Below are positions 36,500-43,378 of a DNA stretch of 64,000 bases, one piece after another. The notes below the pieces were generated by a model. It was given only the letters and a program-made list of their open reading frames with translations, ran no database searches and was not told where the DNA came from. Origin of the DNA: Polynucleobacter sp. AP-Elch-400A-B2 (GTDB lineage Bacteria > Pseudomonadota > Gammaproteobacteria > Burkholderiales > Burkholderiaceae); contig NZ_CP061317.1 in the NCBI RefSeq assembly GCF_018688355.1, positions 1,186,091 through 1,250,090 of the forward strand, given 5' to 3'. The number at the start of each line of letters is the position of its first letter. Within the stretch, counting starts at the first letter, position 1. The position numbers and the translations under genes were made by a program.

Positions 36500-36877
36500 T
36501 TAGGACTCTATTTTGATTTTCTTAAACTTATCTAAAAGTGCCAAGCTAGCTAAGATTTGATTGGCCATATCTGCATCAATCTCCCCTTTAGCTAATGCAT
36601 AGAGCACTTGATCAGCGTGCTCAGCTTCTGGGGCATCTAATAAGGCCTTAAAGATTTCTTTTTGAGTCATACCCAAATGAATCTGTAATGGCGCCAAATT
36701 GATTTGCACAGCACTGCCCTTAATGCCAAAGCGCACTTGAGCCATCTCAATGAGTTCACTGCGCTGCTTTTCTTGGAGCTGGGCAAATGAGGGTATCTGG
36801 GCATTTGCATTGGCTGTACTCGCAGCAGAAGCGATGGCAGGCCCTTTGCCACGCTTTTTATATACCAAATCGTCCAT
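36500..36877 (-). CDS. Hypothetical protein of 125 residues
   Basis: Acidic-to-neutral soluble protein without signal or membrane segment. The first 30 residues are Lys/Ala-rich and probably flexible. The rest is helical (FAQLQEKQRSELIEMAQVRF, MTQKEIFKALLDA, AEHADQVLYALAKGEIDADMANQILASLALLDKF). I do not recognise a named domain. It has a GGAGG site upstream of its ATG, which supports a real gene. It stands alone between the SRP RNA and a small membrane protein gene. Confidence 0.65.
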   Translation of the reverse strand: MDDLVYKKRGKGPAIASAASTANANAQIPSFAQLQEKQRSELIEMAQVRFGIKGSAVQINLAPLQIHLGMTQKEIFKALLDAPEAEHADQVLYALAKGEIDADMANQILASLALLDKFKKIKIES

Positions 36878-36963
36878 GAAAGCCTCCTAAGTCAGTTATG
36901 AATGCAGAGTCATTCATCATCAGAATATTACCGCGATCTTTTGAAGGAGGCATTTTTAGCAAT

Positions 36964-37095
36964 TTAAAGAATATGAAGAATTTTCATGATTTGCCAGATC
37001 ATCAAAATGATCAATAAGACAACAACAGTTCGTGCGTCCATGACCAATCTAAATAAACGTAATTGCTTGTGAGTGCATTCAACTGAAACTTGCAT
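36964..37095 (-). CDS. Small single-span membrane protein, 43 residues
   Basis: ATG at 37095 with an AGGGG ribosome-like site nine bases upstream opens a 43-codon frame. A hydrophilic basic start (MQVSVECTHKQLRLFRL) is followed by one hydrophobic helix (about residues 22-36, TVVVLLIILMIWQIM) and a short tail (KILHIL). This fits a small bitopic inner-membrane protein. No family recognised. It could be by chance, but start site and helix make it a fair candidate. Confidence 0.45.
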   Translation of the reverse strand: MQVSVECTHKQLRLFRLVMDARTVVVLLIILMIWQIMKILHIL

Positions 37096-37524
37096 GACAA
37101 ACCCCTATTAGCTAGAAAAGTTCAGCGTAGAGGTTTGCATTAAAAATGAACAGGGATCCAGGATGATTGGTGTGTAGGAAAGTATTGCACCCTCCTGCAC
37201 CTAATCAATATAGATTACTGATGTAAACGATATAGACAATCACCTTATTTGCATAGGGGAATGCGTCATTATTTTGTCGCATCTCTTTCAATAGCTTACC
37301 CTCGGTATAAATAAATCAAGCACTTAGAAAGCATTTTATTTGTTGCCCTGCAACGAAATTTCATCTCGTAAAAAATATAAAAAATTGATTGGACAAGTGA
37401 GCACTTGAAAGGCACGATAAAGCCATGTCAATAAATCAGGTAAGCGTGCGAACTGTCCCGTTTCGACACAGCATGCATTAGCCGATTTGTTGGCAACCAA
37501 ATAGACATTCTTGAGGAGTACATC
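37096..37524. other. 429-base gap without a convincing gene
   Basis: AT-rich intergenic stretch between the small membrane protein gene and the small gene at 37525. I see no RNA-like hairpin, repeat or clear terminator. An open frame on the minus strand (37336-37539) runs across the start region of the next gene and has no ribosome site, so I treat it as chance. Promoters for the plus-strand genes to the right must lie here, but no good hexamer pair stood out. Confidence 0.5.
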
Positions 37525-37698
37525 ATGAATATTGCGCAATTAGAAATTGAAAAAGACAGCCTTTCTGTTGAAGAATCTGTATTACAAAGTTATGAATTAG
37601 TCGAGGAGAGGCTTATTTGGCAACATCTCGCCAGACGTAAAATGAATAAAATGCATGACATCCCAGAGCAAGAGTATCGTCATTGGAAGCTAGATTAA
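37525..37698 (+). CDS. Small acidic/charged protein, 57 residues, upstream of bactofilin
   Basis: ATG at 37525 with a GAGGAG ribosome site opens a 57-codon frame (MNIAQLEIEKDSLSVEESVL...HWKLD). It is helical and charged with no membrane segment; the C-terminal half has LARRKMNKMHDIPEQEYRHW. It stops 11 bases before the bactofilin start, so the two are very likely co-transcribed. No family recognised. A structural or regulatory partner of the bactofilin is possible but only suggested by position. Confidence 0.6.
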   Translation: MNIAQLEIEKDSLSVEESVLQSYELVEERLIWQHLARRKMNKMHDIPEQEYRHWKLD

Positions 37699-37709
37699 GC
37701 TAAGTAAAT

Positions 37710-38144
37710 ATGAGTATGTTTGACACCAAAAAATCGACCAATTACCAACTTCAATTTACTAATGAAATTGGAGCAGGCTCCAAAGTGCTTGGAAATCTGG
37801 AAGGCAACGGCAATATCCGAGTTGCGGGGCACTTTGTGGGCAACATCCTAGAAGCAGAAAGCAGCAAATCTACCCTTGTGATCGATAAAGAGGGGTTTTT
37901 GACTGGCGATTTGCATTATTCCAACCTGATTGTTGCCGGAACTATTGAAGGCTCCATTACGGTAGACGAACAAATGGTGGTGCATCCCAGTGCCGTGATT
38001 TTGGGTAATATCCGCTACAAATCCATTGATATTCACCCCGATGCTAGAGTCAACGGCATCTTGTCTTGCGTAGCCTTAGACGTAGTCAAGCCTAATAAAT
38101 CAGAAGTAATTTCTTTTGAGCCTATTCAAAAGATTGCCTCTTAA
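37710..38144 (+). CDS. Bactofilin (polymer-forming cytoskeletal protein)
   Basis: A 144-residue bactofilin (DUF583) with a right-handed beta-helix core. Short flexible ends flank the repeat-rich middle: ISGxxxGNI-like turns such as GSKVLGNLEGNGNIRVAGHFVGNI, then GFLTGDLHYSNLIVAGTIEGSITVDEQ and GNIRYKSIDIHPDARVNG. Bactofilins form nucleotide-independent filaments on the inner face of the membrane and act in cell shape or wall-enzyme placement. M23 peptidase genes often accompany them but none is adjacent here. Confidence 0.9.
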   Translation: MSMFDTKKSTNYQLQFTNEIGAGSKVLGNLEGNGNIRVAGHFVGNILEAESSKSTLVIDKEGFLTGDLHYSNLIVAGTIEGSITVDEQMVVHPSAVILGNIRYKSIDIHPDARVNGILSCVALDVVKPNKSEVISFEPIQKIAS

Positions 38145-38192
38145 AAAACTCTTTTAAATGATCTAAACCGCTGTTAGCAAACGGAGTTTTTT

Positions 38193-38591
38193 ATGGCTTT
38201 TAGAATTTCACCTAAAAATGAATTTCACATCACTGAGCGCATGACCTACCGCAAAGATAATAAAGAAATGAATTGCGGCTTTCTTTGGAAAAGCGGGTCT
38301 TTCGTTACCGAGGATCCACCCAATTTTTTAGCCGAATATGATGAGCATCTTGGCATTAGCGTGGGGAGTCAGGACTTTACGGAGGTAAACCTCTCTAGTG
38401 AGGGTCAGCACCTCATCTACTTCTCTGAGACCGTGCCACAAGATGAGCAAGCAGCCTTAAATGCTATTTTTCAACAAAGCAAGACCACAGATGATTTTGA
38501 TATTGGCTTTCAACACAAAGGTTGGCAATTAGTCGATATGGATATCGTGATGTGGGGTGAATTATCAATCACCAGCAAACTCGACACCTAA
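38193..38591 (+). CDS. Hypothetical protein of 132 residues
   Basis: Soluble acidic protein with a CGGAG ribosome site upstream of its ATG and no signal peptide. The sequence suggests a mixed alpha/beta domain: FLWKSGSFVTEDPP, LIYFSETVPQDEQAALNAIF and DIGFQHKGWQLVDMDIVMWGELSI. I do not recognise the family. It follows the bactofilin by 48 bases on the same strand and may share its transcript. It is convergent with the MESH1-like gene. Confidence 0.7.
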   Translation: MAFRISPKNEFHITERMTYRKDNKEMNCGFLWKSGSFVTEDPPNFLAEYDEHLGISVGSQDFTEVNLSSEGQHLIYFSETVPQDEQAALNAIFQQSKTTDDFDIGFQHKGWQLVDMDIVMWGELSITSKLDT

Positions 38592-38610
38592 ACCCAGTAT
38601 CCAGACCCGC

Positions 38611-39141
38611 CTATTGCATTTGCTGAGCCTCTTTTAGCAAGCCATCAAATACCTTTTCTAGCTTGGAATTTGTCCCTCTAATGCCGGCCACCACTGCTTC
38701 AGACCAAGTAACGTACTCTTGCTTGCGCTGAAGATCCCAGCCAGCTGGCGGGGCGACCAATATATCACGGAGATTACAAATCTTATCAGCCAGTTTGACA
38801 AGCTTTGCCTCATGGCTAGCAAAAGGGGCGTGGGCTATTTGCAAGCTTTTGCGCATCTCTTTGGCAAGCGATTTGTCGTCGGTCAACTCTTTCACAATCC
38901 CAGTCACTTTTTTAGCAAAATGGGTGATTAACTCTTCTTCAGTCGTTTGGGTATCTTCAAGCACATCATGCAAGAGTGCTGCACATAGCACATCCCAAGA
39001 CATCACTCCGCCCTCGTTCACCAAAACATTAACTAGCTGAATGGGGTGATTAATATACGGCGTGATTTGCGCGTCTTTACGCCGTTGATTTTTATGCTTC
39101 TCAGCTGAAAATGCCAAGGCAAGAACAAAATGATTAATCAT
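38611..39141 (-). CDS. MESH1-like small alarmone hydrolase (HD domain)
   Basis: A 176-residue single-domain HD phosphohydrolase. The RRKD...TPYINHPI start, AALLHDVLEDT and KLVKLADKICNLRD match the (p)ppGpp hydrolase half of SpoT and the free-standing MESH1 enzymes of animals. The manganese ligands fall at His32, His58, Asp59 and Asp119, with Glu62, Asp63 and Asn123 also present; each is offset by exactly three from the human MESH1 numbering I recall. There is no synthetase domain. Predicted activity is hydrolysis of ppGpp or, as reported for MESH1, NADPH dephosphorylation. Confidence 0.87.
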   Translation of the reverse strand: MINHFVLALAFSAEKHKNQRRKDAQITPYINHPIQLVNVLVNEGGVMSWDVLCAALLHDVLEDTQTTEEELITHFAKKVTGIVKELTDDKSLAKEMRKSLQIAHAPFASHEAKLVKLADKICNLRDILVAPPAGWDLQRKQEYVTWSEAVVAGIRGTNSKLEKVFDGLLKEAQQMQ

Positions 39142-39168
39142 GATGTCATCTATTATAAGGATGAGCTA

Positions 39169-40815
39169 TTAATCTTTCTTCTGTTCTTTTGCCGTAGCGT
39201 TTTGCAATAGTAATTTGAGCATACTACTTTGCAGCCCCGTCACGTTATCAGGATTATTGACATATTTATTTAACTCTTGTCGATCCGACACACTCACAAT
39301 TTGCTGCAATTTGGAGATAGTGATCTTCAGTTGCTCTGCAGCAAGCTCAGGATGCTTTGACAAAAACTCGAGACTCATTTCGCTAGTAGCACCTTTATCG
39401 CCCTTAGCATCTTTGACTGATGCCTGCTCTAGACCCATCTGCACCTTAGCTTTTTCAAGCAAGCGGTCCAGCTCTGTTTTAGACAGATGTAAACGTTTGG
39501 CCTCAGCCTCAATCATCTCTTGCTCATCCGGTGAAATGACACCGTCCTCCAGCATGTGATAGAGCTCATTCATCATTGCTTCGCGTTCAATCCGCAATTG
39601 ATCACCCAGCGCTGATGAGAGAATCGCCGCCGGAATCGCAAAAATACCAATACCCAAGAGCGCTATGACAATCGTAATGGCTCTACCTGCTGGGGTAATC
39701 GGAGAGATATCACCATAACCCACGCTGGCTAAAGTAATCACAGACCAATAAATGGCTTGGGGAATATTTTCAAATTTATCGGGCTGGGCTTCGTGCTCAA
39801 ATACATACCCTAAGCATGCGGCGAGCATCACCAGTAACAACAGAATGAAAACAGCCGCCTTCATGACAGGCCACTCGCGCTTAATCACGGTAAATAAGGA
39901 TTGAGTAGCACCGGAATAACGCGCTAACTTTAGTAAACGCATCAGTCTAAAGACCCGCAAGAAACGCAAGTCAAAGAGGTGATGCAGCAAGCTCTCTAAA
40001 TAGAACGGCACGATTGCCAAGAAATCAATAATGCTCGTTGGCTTACATGAGAAGCTTAAGCGTCCTTTGAACAAAGCCTGGTACTTTGGATCTTCAGGGG
40101 CACTGTAGATCCTCATTAAATATTCAGTAGAGAAGATCAGCACCGCAATCGTATCGAGAATAATAAATTCAGAATGCAGATGGTAGCTAATGCTATGGAC
40201 TGATTCAAAAATCACGGCTAGCACTGACACAATAACCCAGGTCACAATAAACATATCAAAGATGTGATGTAGATTGCCACTGGTCGGTGTTTCATTCACT
40301 AGCGCATAAATTTTGTAGCGAAAGGATTTATCTTTATTTTTCTCTAAAAACTCATTGACTGCTGGCGCTAAAGCGCGGAAGAGTTTAAATAAACGCAGTA
40401 ACCGTAAAGCTCGTAAGACACGTAAGTCGGTATCAATGAAGGCGCCTAAGTAGAAAGGCAAAATGGATACTAAATCAATGAGGGCAAAGGGGCTCTTGAA
40501 ATAGGCAAGACGAGGGTATTTGGCAGAGCTAAAAACTGGATCCTCTGGTGCTACATACAGTCGCAAGACATACTCAATCGAGAAAATTGCTAGCGAGACC
40601 ACATCAAAAATATGAAACAGGTGTTCCCGAGTCTCGTAAAATACTGGGATATGCTCAAGCATCAAGCCTGCCATATTGAGCACAATCATATAAGTAATGA
40701 AGCGCTCAAACTGGTTGCAATAATTCGTTTTAATCTGGTGATTAAAGAATAAATCAAACACCCGCTTACGGATGTGTAAGTTCAGGCTAGTAAATGAAAT
40801 GGGCCGGAGATTCAT
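39169..40815 (-). CDS. Potassium channel with two tandem voltage-sensor modules and one pore
   Basis: A 548-residue ion channel. Residues 39-148 form an S1-S4 voltage-sensor module whose S4 has a positive residue every third position (Arg132, 135, 138, 141, Lys144, Arg147). Residues 185-300 repeat the module (S4 Arg284, 287, 290, 293, Lys296, Arg299). The copies share EYxxRxYxAPEDP at 81 and 231 and IDxxxIxPFYL at 113 and 263, an offset of 150. Only after the second come S5 (about 319-338), pore helix with filter TLASVGYGD (361-369), and S6 (376-400). The cytoplasmic tail has a helical segment (DGVISPDEQEMIEAEAKRLH) like those in TerB-type domains. Potassium selectivity follows from GYGD. It overlaps the upstream gene as ATGA. 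Confidence 0.88.
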   Translation of the reverse strand: MNLRPISFTSLNLHIRKRVFDLFFNHQIKTNYCNQFERFITYMIVLNMAGLMLEHIPVFYETREHLFHIFDVVSLAIFSIEYVLRLYVAPEDPVFSSAKYPRLAYFKSPFALIDLVSILPFYLGAFIDTDLRVLRALRLLRLFKLFRALAPAVNEFLEKNKDKSFRYKIYALVNETPTSGNLHHIFDMFIVTWVIVSVLAVIFESVHSISYHLHSEFIILDTIAVLIFSTEYLMRIYSAPEDPKYQALFKGRLSFSCKPTSIIDFLAIVPFYLESLLHHLFDLRFLRVFRLMRLLKLARYSGATQSLFTVIKREWPVMKAAVFILLLLVMLAACLGYVFEHEAQPDKFENIPQAIYWSVITLASVGYGDISPITPAGRAITIVIALLGIGIFAIPAAILSSALGDQLRIEREAMMNELYHMLEDGVISPDEQEMIEAEAKRLHLSKTELDRLLEKAKVQMGLEQASVKDAKGDKGATSEMSLEFLSKHPELAAEQLKITISKLQQIVSVSDRQELNKYVNNPDNVTGLQSSMLKLLLQNATAKEQKKD

Positions 40816-41375
40816 AACTTAAATTCTCCAATCCTAATAAGGTAAAAACCGGTATCGCAAAGACTGAGGCGAATCTGCAAGCCCCTTACGAGTTTCTCCC
40901 CAGGCTCTAACGGAGATGCAGCAGGAGGTCCCGCCGGGTTGACGGTCAGTTTTTCAAAGATAAGAGATCCACTATTGAGCAGATTGGTTTTATTGCATTT
41001 AGATGTGTACGCTGGTCCAGCTGGATTTAATAGATTGACATAGCTCTCAAAGGGACCTTTGGCTGCAAAAAGTGCTTCGACACAATTTTTCCATTGATTT
41101 GGCTTCATACCTTGAATCAATTTAGTATCTTCATCAATGGGGGTGCATGCTGCAGGTTCAATGGGCTCATTGGCTTCACTCTTACTGGCAAGAGCCTCAA
41201 ACCAGGTAATAATCTCTTCGGCATTATCTTGTGATGCTGCTACCTTCGCGGCATTTTGATAGTTCCCTAATCCTAGATAGATTACTAGAATCAGATTGGC
41301 CAATAAGACCAAAATAAAGAAAAAGTTCCAAAAATGCATGCCTCGAAATAGACTCTGAATATTCTTGCCCAACAT
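40812..41375 (-). CDS. Membrane-anchored periplasmic protein coupled to the channel
   Basis: A 187-residue protein with one N-terminal membrane helix (about residues 16-36) and a 150-residue domain predicted outside the cytoplasm. The domain has four cysteines (77, 98, 127, 173) that could form two disulfides. No family recognised. The stop overlaps the channel start as ATGA, so translation is coupled, making an accessory channel subunit or sensor plausible (inference). It is first in a two-gene unit. Confidence 0.75.
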   Translation of the reverse strand: MLGKNIQSLFRGMHFWNFFFILVLLANLILVIYLGLGNYQNAAKVAASQDNAEEIITWFEALASKSEANEPIEPAACTPIDEDTKLIQGMKPNQWKNCVEALFAAKGPFESYVNLLNPAGPAYTSKCNKTNLLNSGSLIFEKLTVNPAGPPAASPLEPGEKLVRGLQIRLSLCDTGFYLIRIGEFKL

Positions 41376-41474
41376 GCTCTCCTAATTCACGGTTTATTTA
41401 AGCGGCTATCTTGCTGCTTTCAATTCCTGTATATTCAAATTTCAGTTACTAAGACGGCTAATTAGGGGGTATTA

Positions 41475-41654
41475 ATGTTTTTCCAAACACTACTGCAAAG
41501 CTTATTGAAGAGAAAGAGCTTGGAGCCAACTGAGCGTGCGAAAGATTTATCCCCAATGGCTCAAAGCATAATGCAAAAACTGGCAGAACACGATAAAAAC
41601 CAGGGTTTTGACGCCGAGCTTGTTAAAAACCCAGATTCCCCAGCTAATAAATAG
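41475..41654 (+). CDS. Small hypothetical protein, 59 residues
   Basis: ATG at 41475 with an AGGGGG site eight bases upstream opens a 59-codon frame. It has an amphipathic basic N-terminus (MFFQTLLQSLLKRKSL) and a hydrophilic tail (MAQSIMQKLAEHDKNQGFDAELV). No family recognised. It stops 32 bases before the ExoX-like gene on the same strand and may share its transcript. Confidence 0.5.
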   Translation: MFFQTLLQSLLKRKSLEPTERAKDLSPMAQSIMQKLAEHDKNQGFDAELVKNPDSPANK

Positions 41655-41686
41655 CCTAGCTAACCGCCCTTCTTTTAAAGATTTTT

Positions 41687-42343
41687 ATGCCACAAGCCAT
41701 TATTTTTGATGTGGAAGCTACTGACAAGCAGGATGCCGTCATTATTGAGGCGGCCTCTTTAGATGTGAGCTCTATTCAGCCGCTCGTTGTTGGCAACCCT
41801 TGGGTGCAGCGCTACAACCCGGGTAAACCGATTAGTCTGGGCGCATTAGCAACCCATCACATCATGGATGAGGAGCTCGTCAATTGCCCCTCTAGCAGCA
41901 CCTTTCAATTATCTACCGACACCAAGTACATCATTGGCCATAGCGTGGATTTTGACTGGGAGGCGATTGGTAAACCCGCTGTCAAACGTATTTGCACACT
42001 AGCGCTTACCCGAAGTCTTTGGCCTAACTTAGATAGCCACACCCAAAGTGCCCTGCTCTATCACTTTGAACGTTCAACCGCTAGAGAGCAACTACGTGAT
42101 GCCCATAGCGCTTTAGCGGATGTGTGGATTTGCTCCAAGATACTTGGACAGATTATTGAGAAGCTCAAACCCACTTCTCTGGATGCTTTGTGGGAAATGT
42201 CTGAGAAGGCCCGCATTCCCACGATCATGCCTTTTGGCAAACACAAGGGCGAACTCATTGGCCAGGTACCATCCGATTACAAACAATGGATGCTGCGTCA
42301 GGACAATGTCTCTGAATACCTGCGCAAAGCACTACAGGCTTAA
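41687..42343 (+). CDS. ExoX-like 3'-5' exonuclease
   Basis: A 218-residue DnaQ-fold exonuclease. Exo I is IIFDVEATD (Asp8, Glu10), Exo II is YIIGHSVDFDWEAIG, and Exo III is DAHSALADVWI with the catalytic His and Asp. The C-terminal segment MPFGKHKGELIGQVPSDYKQWML is the small DUF3820-like module that often follows the nuclease domain in ExoX homologues. Predicted to degrade single-stranded DNA in mismatch or repair processes. Confidence 0.85.
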   Translation: MPQAIIFDVEATDKQDAVIIEAASLDVSSIQPLVVGNPWVQRYNPGKPISLGALATHHIMDEELVNCPSSSTFQLSTDTKYIIGHSVDFDWEAIGKPAVKRICTLALTRSLWPNLDSHTQSALLYHFERSTAREQLRDAHSALADVWICSKILGQIIEKLKPTSLDALWEMSEKARIPTIMPFGKHKGELIGQVPSDYKQWMLRQDNVSEYLRKALQA

Positions 42344-42362
42344 AGCTTCGCATCTTATTACC

Positions 42363-42905
42363 TTAATTTTGCTTATGTGTTGAGGTCACTAGTTTTTCTG
42401 TATAAGCAATCGCTACGGCTGAAAATACAAAGGTCATGTGAATGACGGTTTGCCACAGCAAAGTTTTTTCATCGTGTGAGGACGCATTAATAAAGGTCTT
42501 CAGCAAATGGATCGATGAGATACCAATAATTGCCGTTGCCAACTTCACCTTCAGTACGCCTGCATTGACATGCGACAACCACTCGGGTTGATCTGGGTGA
42601 TTCTCTAGCTCTAAACGAGAAACAAAAGTCTCCCAACCGCCAACAATCACCATGACTAGCAAGTTCGAGATCATCACTACATCAATCAAGCCCAACACAA
42701 TGAGCATGAGTGAAGTCTCTGTCATGTTTTTCTCTGACATCATGCTGATTAAATGGGCCAACTCTAACCAGAACTGCCAAACATAGACGCCCTGGGCAAC
42801 AATCAGGCCAATGTAGAGTGGTGCCTGCAACCAGCGGGACATAAATATCCAGCGTGGCAGTGGGCGTAGTTTCTTATCTATGTAGGTTTGCTTGTCATCG
42901 ATCAT
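42363..42905 (-). CDS. yqhA: UPF0114 family membrane protein (YqhA-like)
   Basis: A 180-residue inner-membrane protein of the UPF0114 family with about four hydrophobic segments. Family blocks include SRWLQAPLYIGLIVAQ at the N-terminus, LIDVVMISNLLVMVIVGGWETFVSRLE in the middle and LKVKLATAIIGISSIHLLKTFI later. Function is unknown. It is convergent with the ExoX-like gene, 19 bases away. Confidence 0.9.
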   Translation of the reverse strand: MIDDKQTYIDKKLRPLPRWIFMSRWLQAPLYIGLIVAQGVYVWQFWLELAHLISMMSEKNMTETSLMLIVLGLIDVVMISNLLVMVIVGGWETFVSRLELENHPDQPEWLSHVNAGVLKVKLATAIIGISSIHLLKTFINASSHDEKTLLWQTVIHMTFVFSAVAIAYTEKLVTSTHKQN

Positions 42906-43071
42906 ATTTGGATTTTATCCATATTTATGACATTTTTATAGCCTCATTACACATATCTTGTGTAGGGTGATTCTGATGACTCTCGCCTTTACTAGGGAAT
43001 AAGGAATCCGTGATTTCCTTATTCCCCTTCTAGGCAGCTGCTGCTTGTTTTTTCTCTACTGCTAATTTTGC

Positions 43072-43203
43072 TTACTGATACTTGCGGCCAAATACTGGAG
43101 TATTGCTACGCTCATTGCGCTTCGTATTTTTCAATACTGCGCAGTAAGACAAAACCATAATCACTGCTAGTGAGATGCCGTTAAAGTTATTTAATAGTTC
43201 CAT
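43072..43203 (-). CDS. Small membrane protein, 43 residues
   Basis: ATG at 43203 is preceded by AGGAGAAA at ideal spacing, the strongest ribosome site among the short frames here. The product (MELLNNFNGISLAVIMVLSY...) has one hydrophobic helix at about residues 9-24, followed by a basic, hydrophilic tail (KNTKRNERSNTPVFGRKYQ). That is the layout of a small bitopic membrane protein with a cytoplasmic tail. No family recognised. It lies downstream of umuC, separated by a hairpin. Confidence 0.6.
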   Translation of the reverse strand: MELLNNFNGISLAVIMVLSYCAVLKNTKRNERSNTPVFGRKYQ

Positions 43204-43291
43204 TTGATTTCTCCTGATATATTTCTGCGTTAATGAGATTTTGTTGCTATTGCTTATTACTGTTTTGTTTTTATGTGTTCAGAATATTGAC

Positions 43292-43318
43292 TTACTAGCT
43301 CACGAAATGAGCTAGTAA
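43292..43318. other. 11-bp perfect hairpin between umuC and a small gene
   Basis: TTACTAGCTCA and TGAGCTAGTAA form a perfect 11-bp inverted repeat with a CGAAA loop, 61 bases past the umuC stop. No U-run follows on either strand, so it is not a standard terminator. It could stabilise the umuDC mRNA end, act as a Rho-linked pause site, or be an operator. Confidence 0.45.
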
Positions 43319-43378
43319 AATTAGCTTTGTTATTTGTTGTTTTTTATTCATTTTTTGTTTCATTTTTTTGCTTACTCT

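Noticed and set aside
37336..37539. 67-codon open frame on the minus strand
   Set aside because: Crosses the ribosome site and start of the plus-strand gene at 37525, lacks its own ribosome site, and the product looks random.
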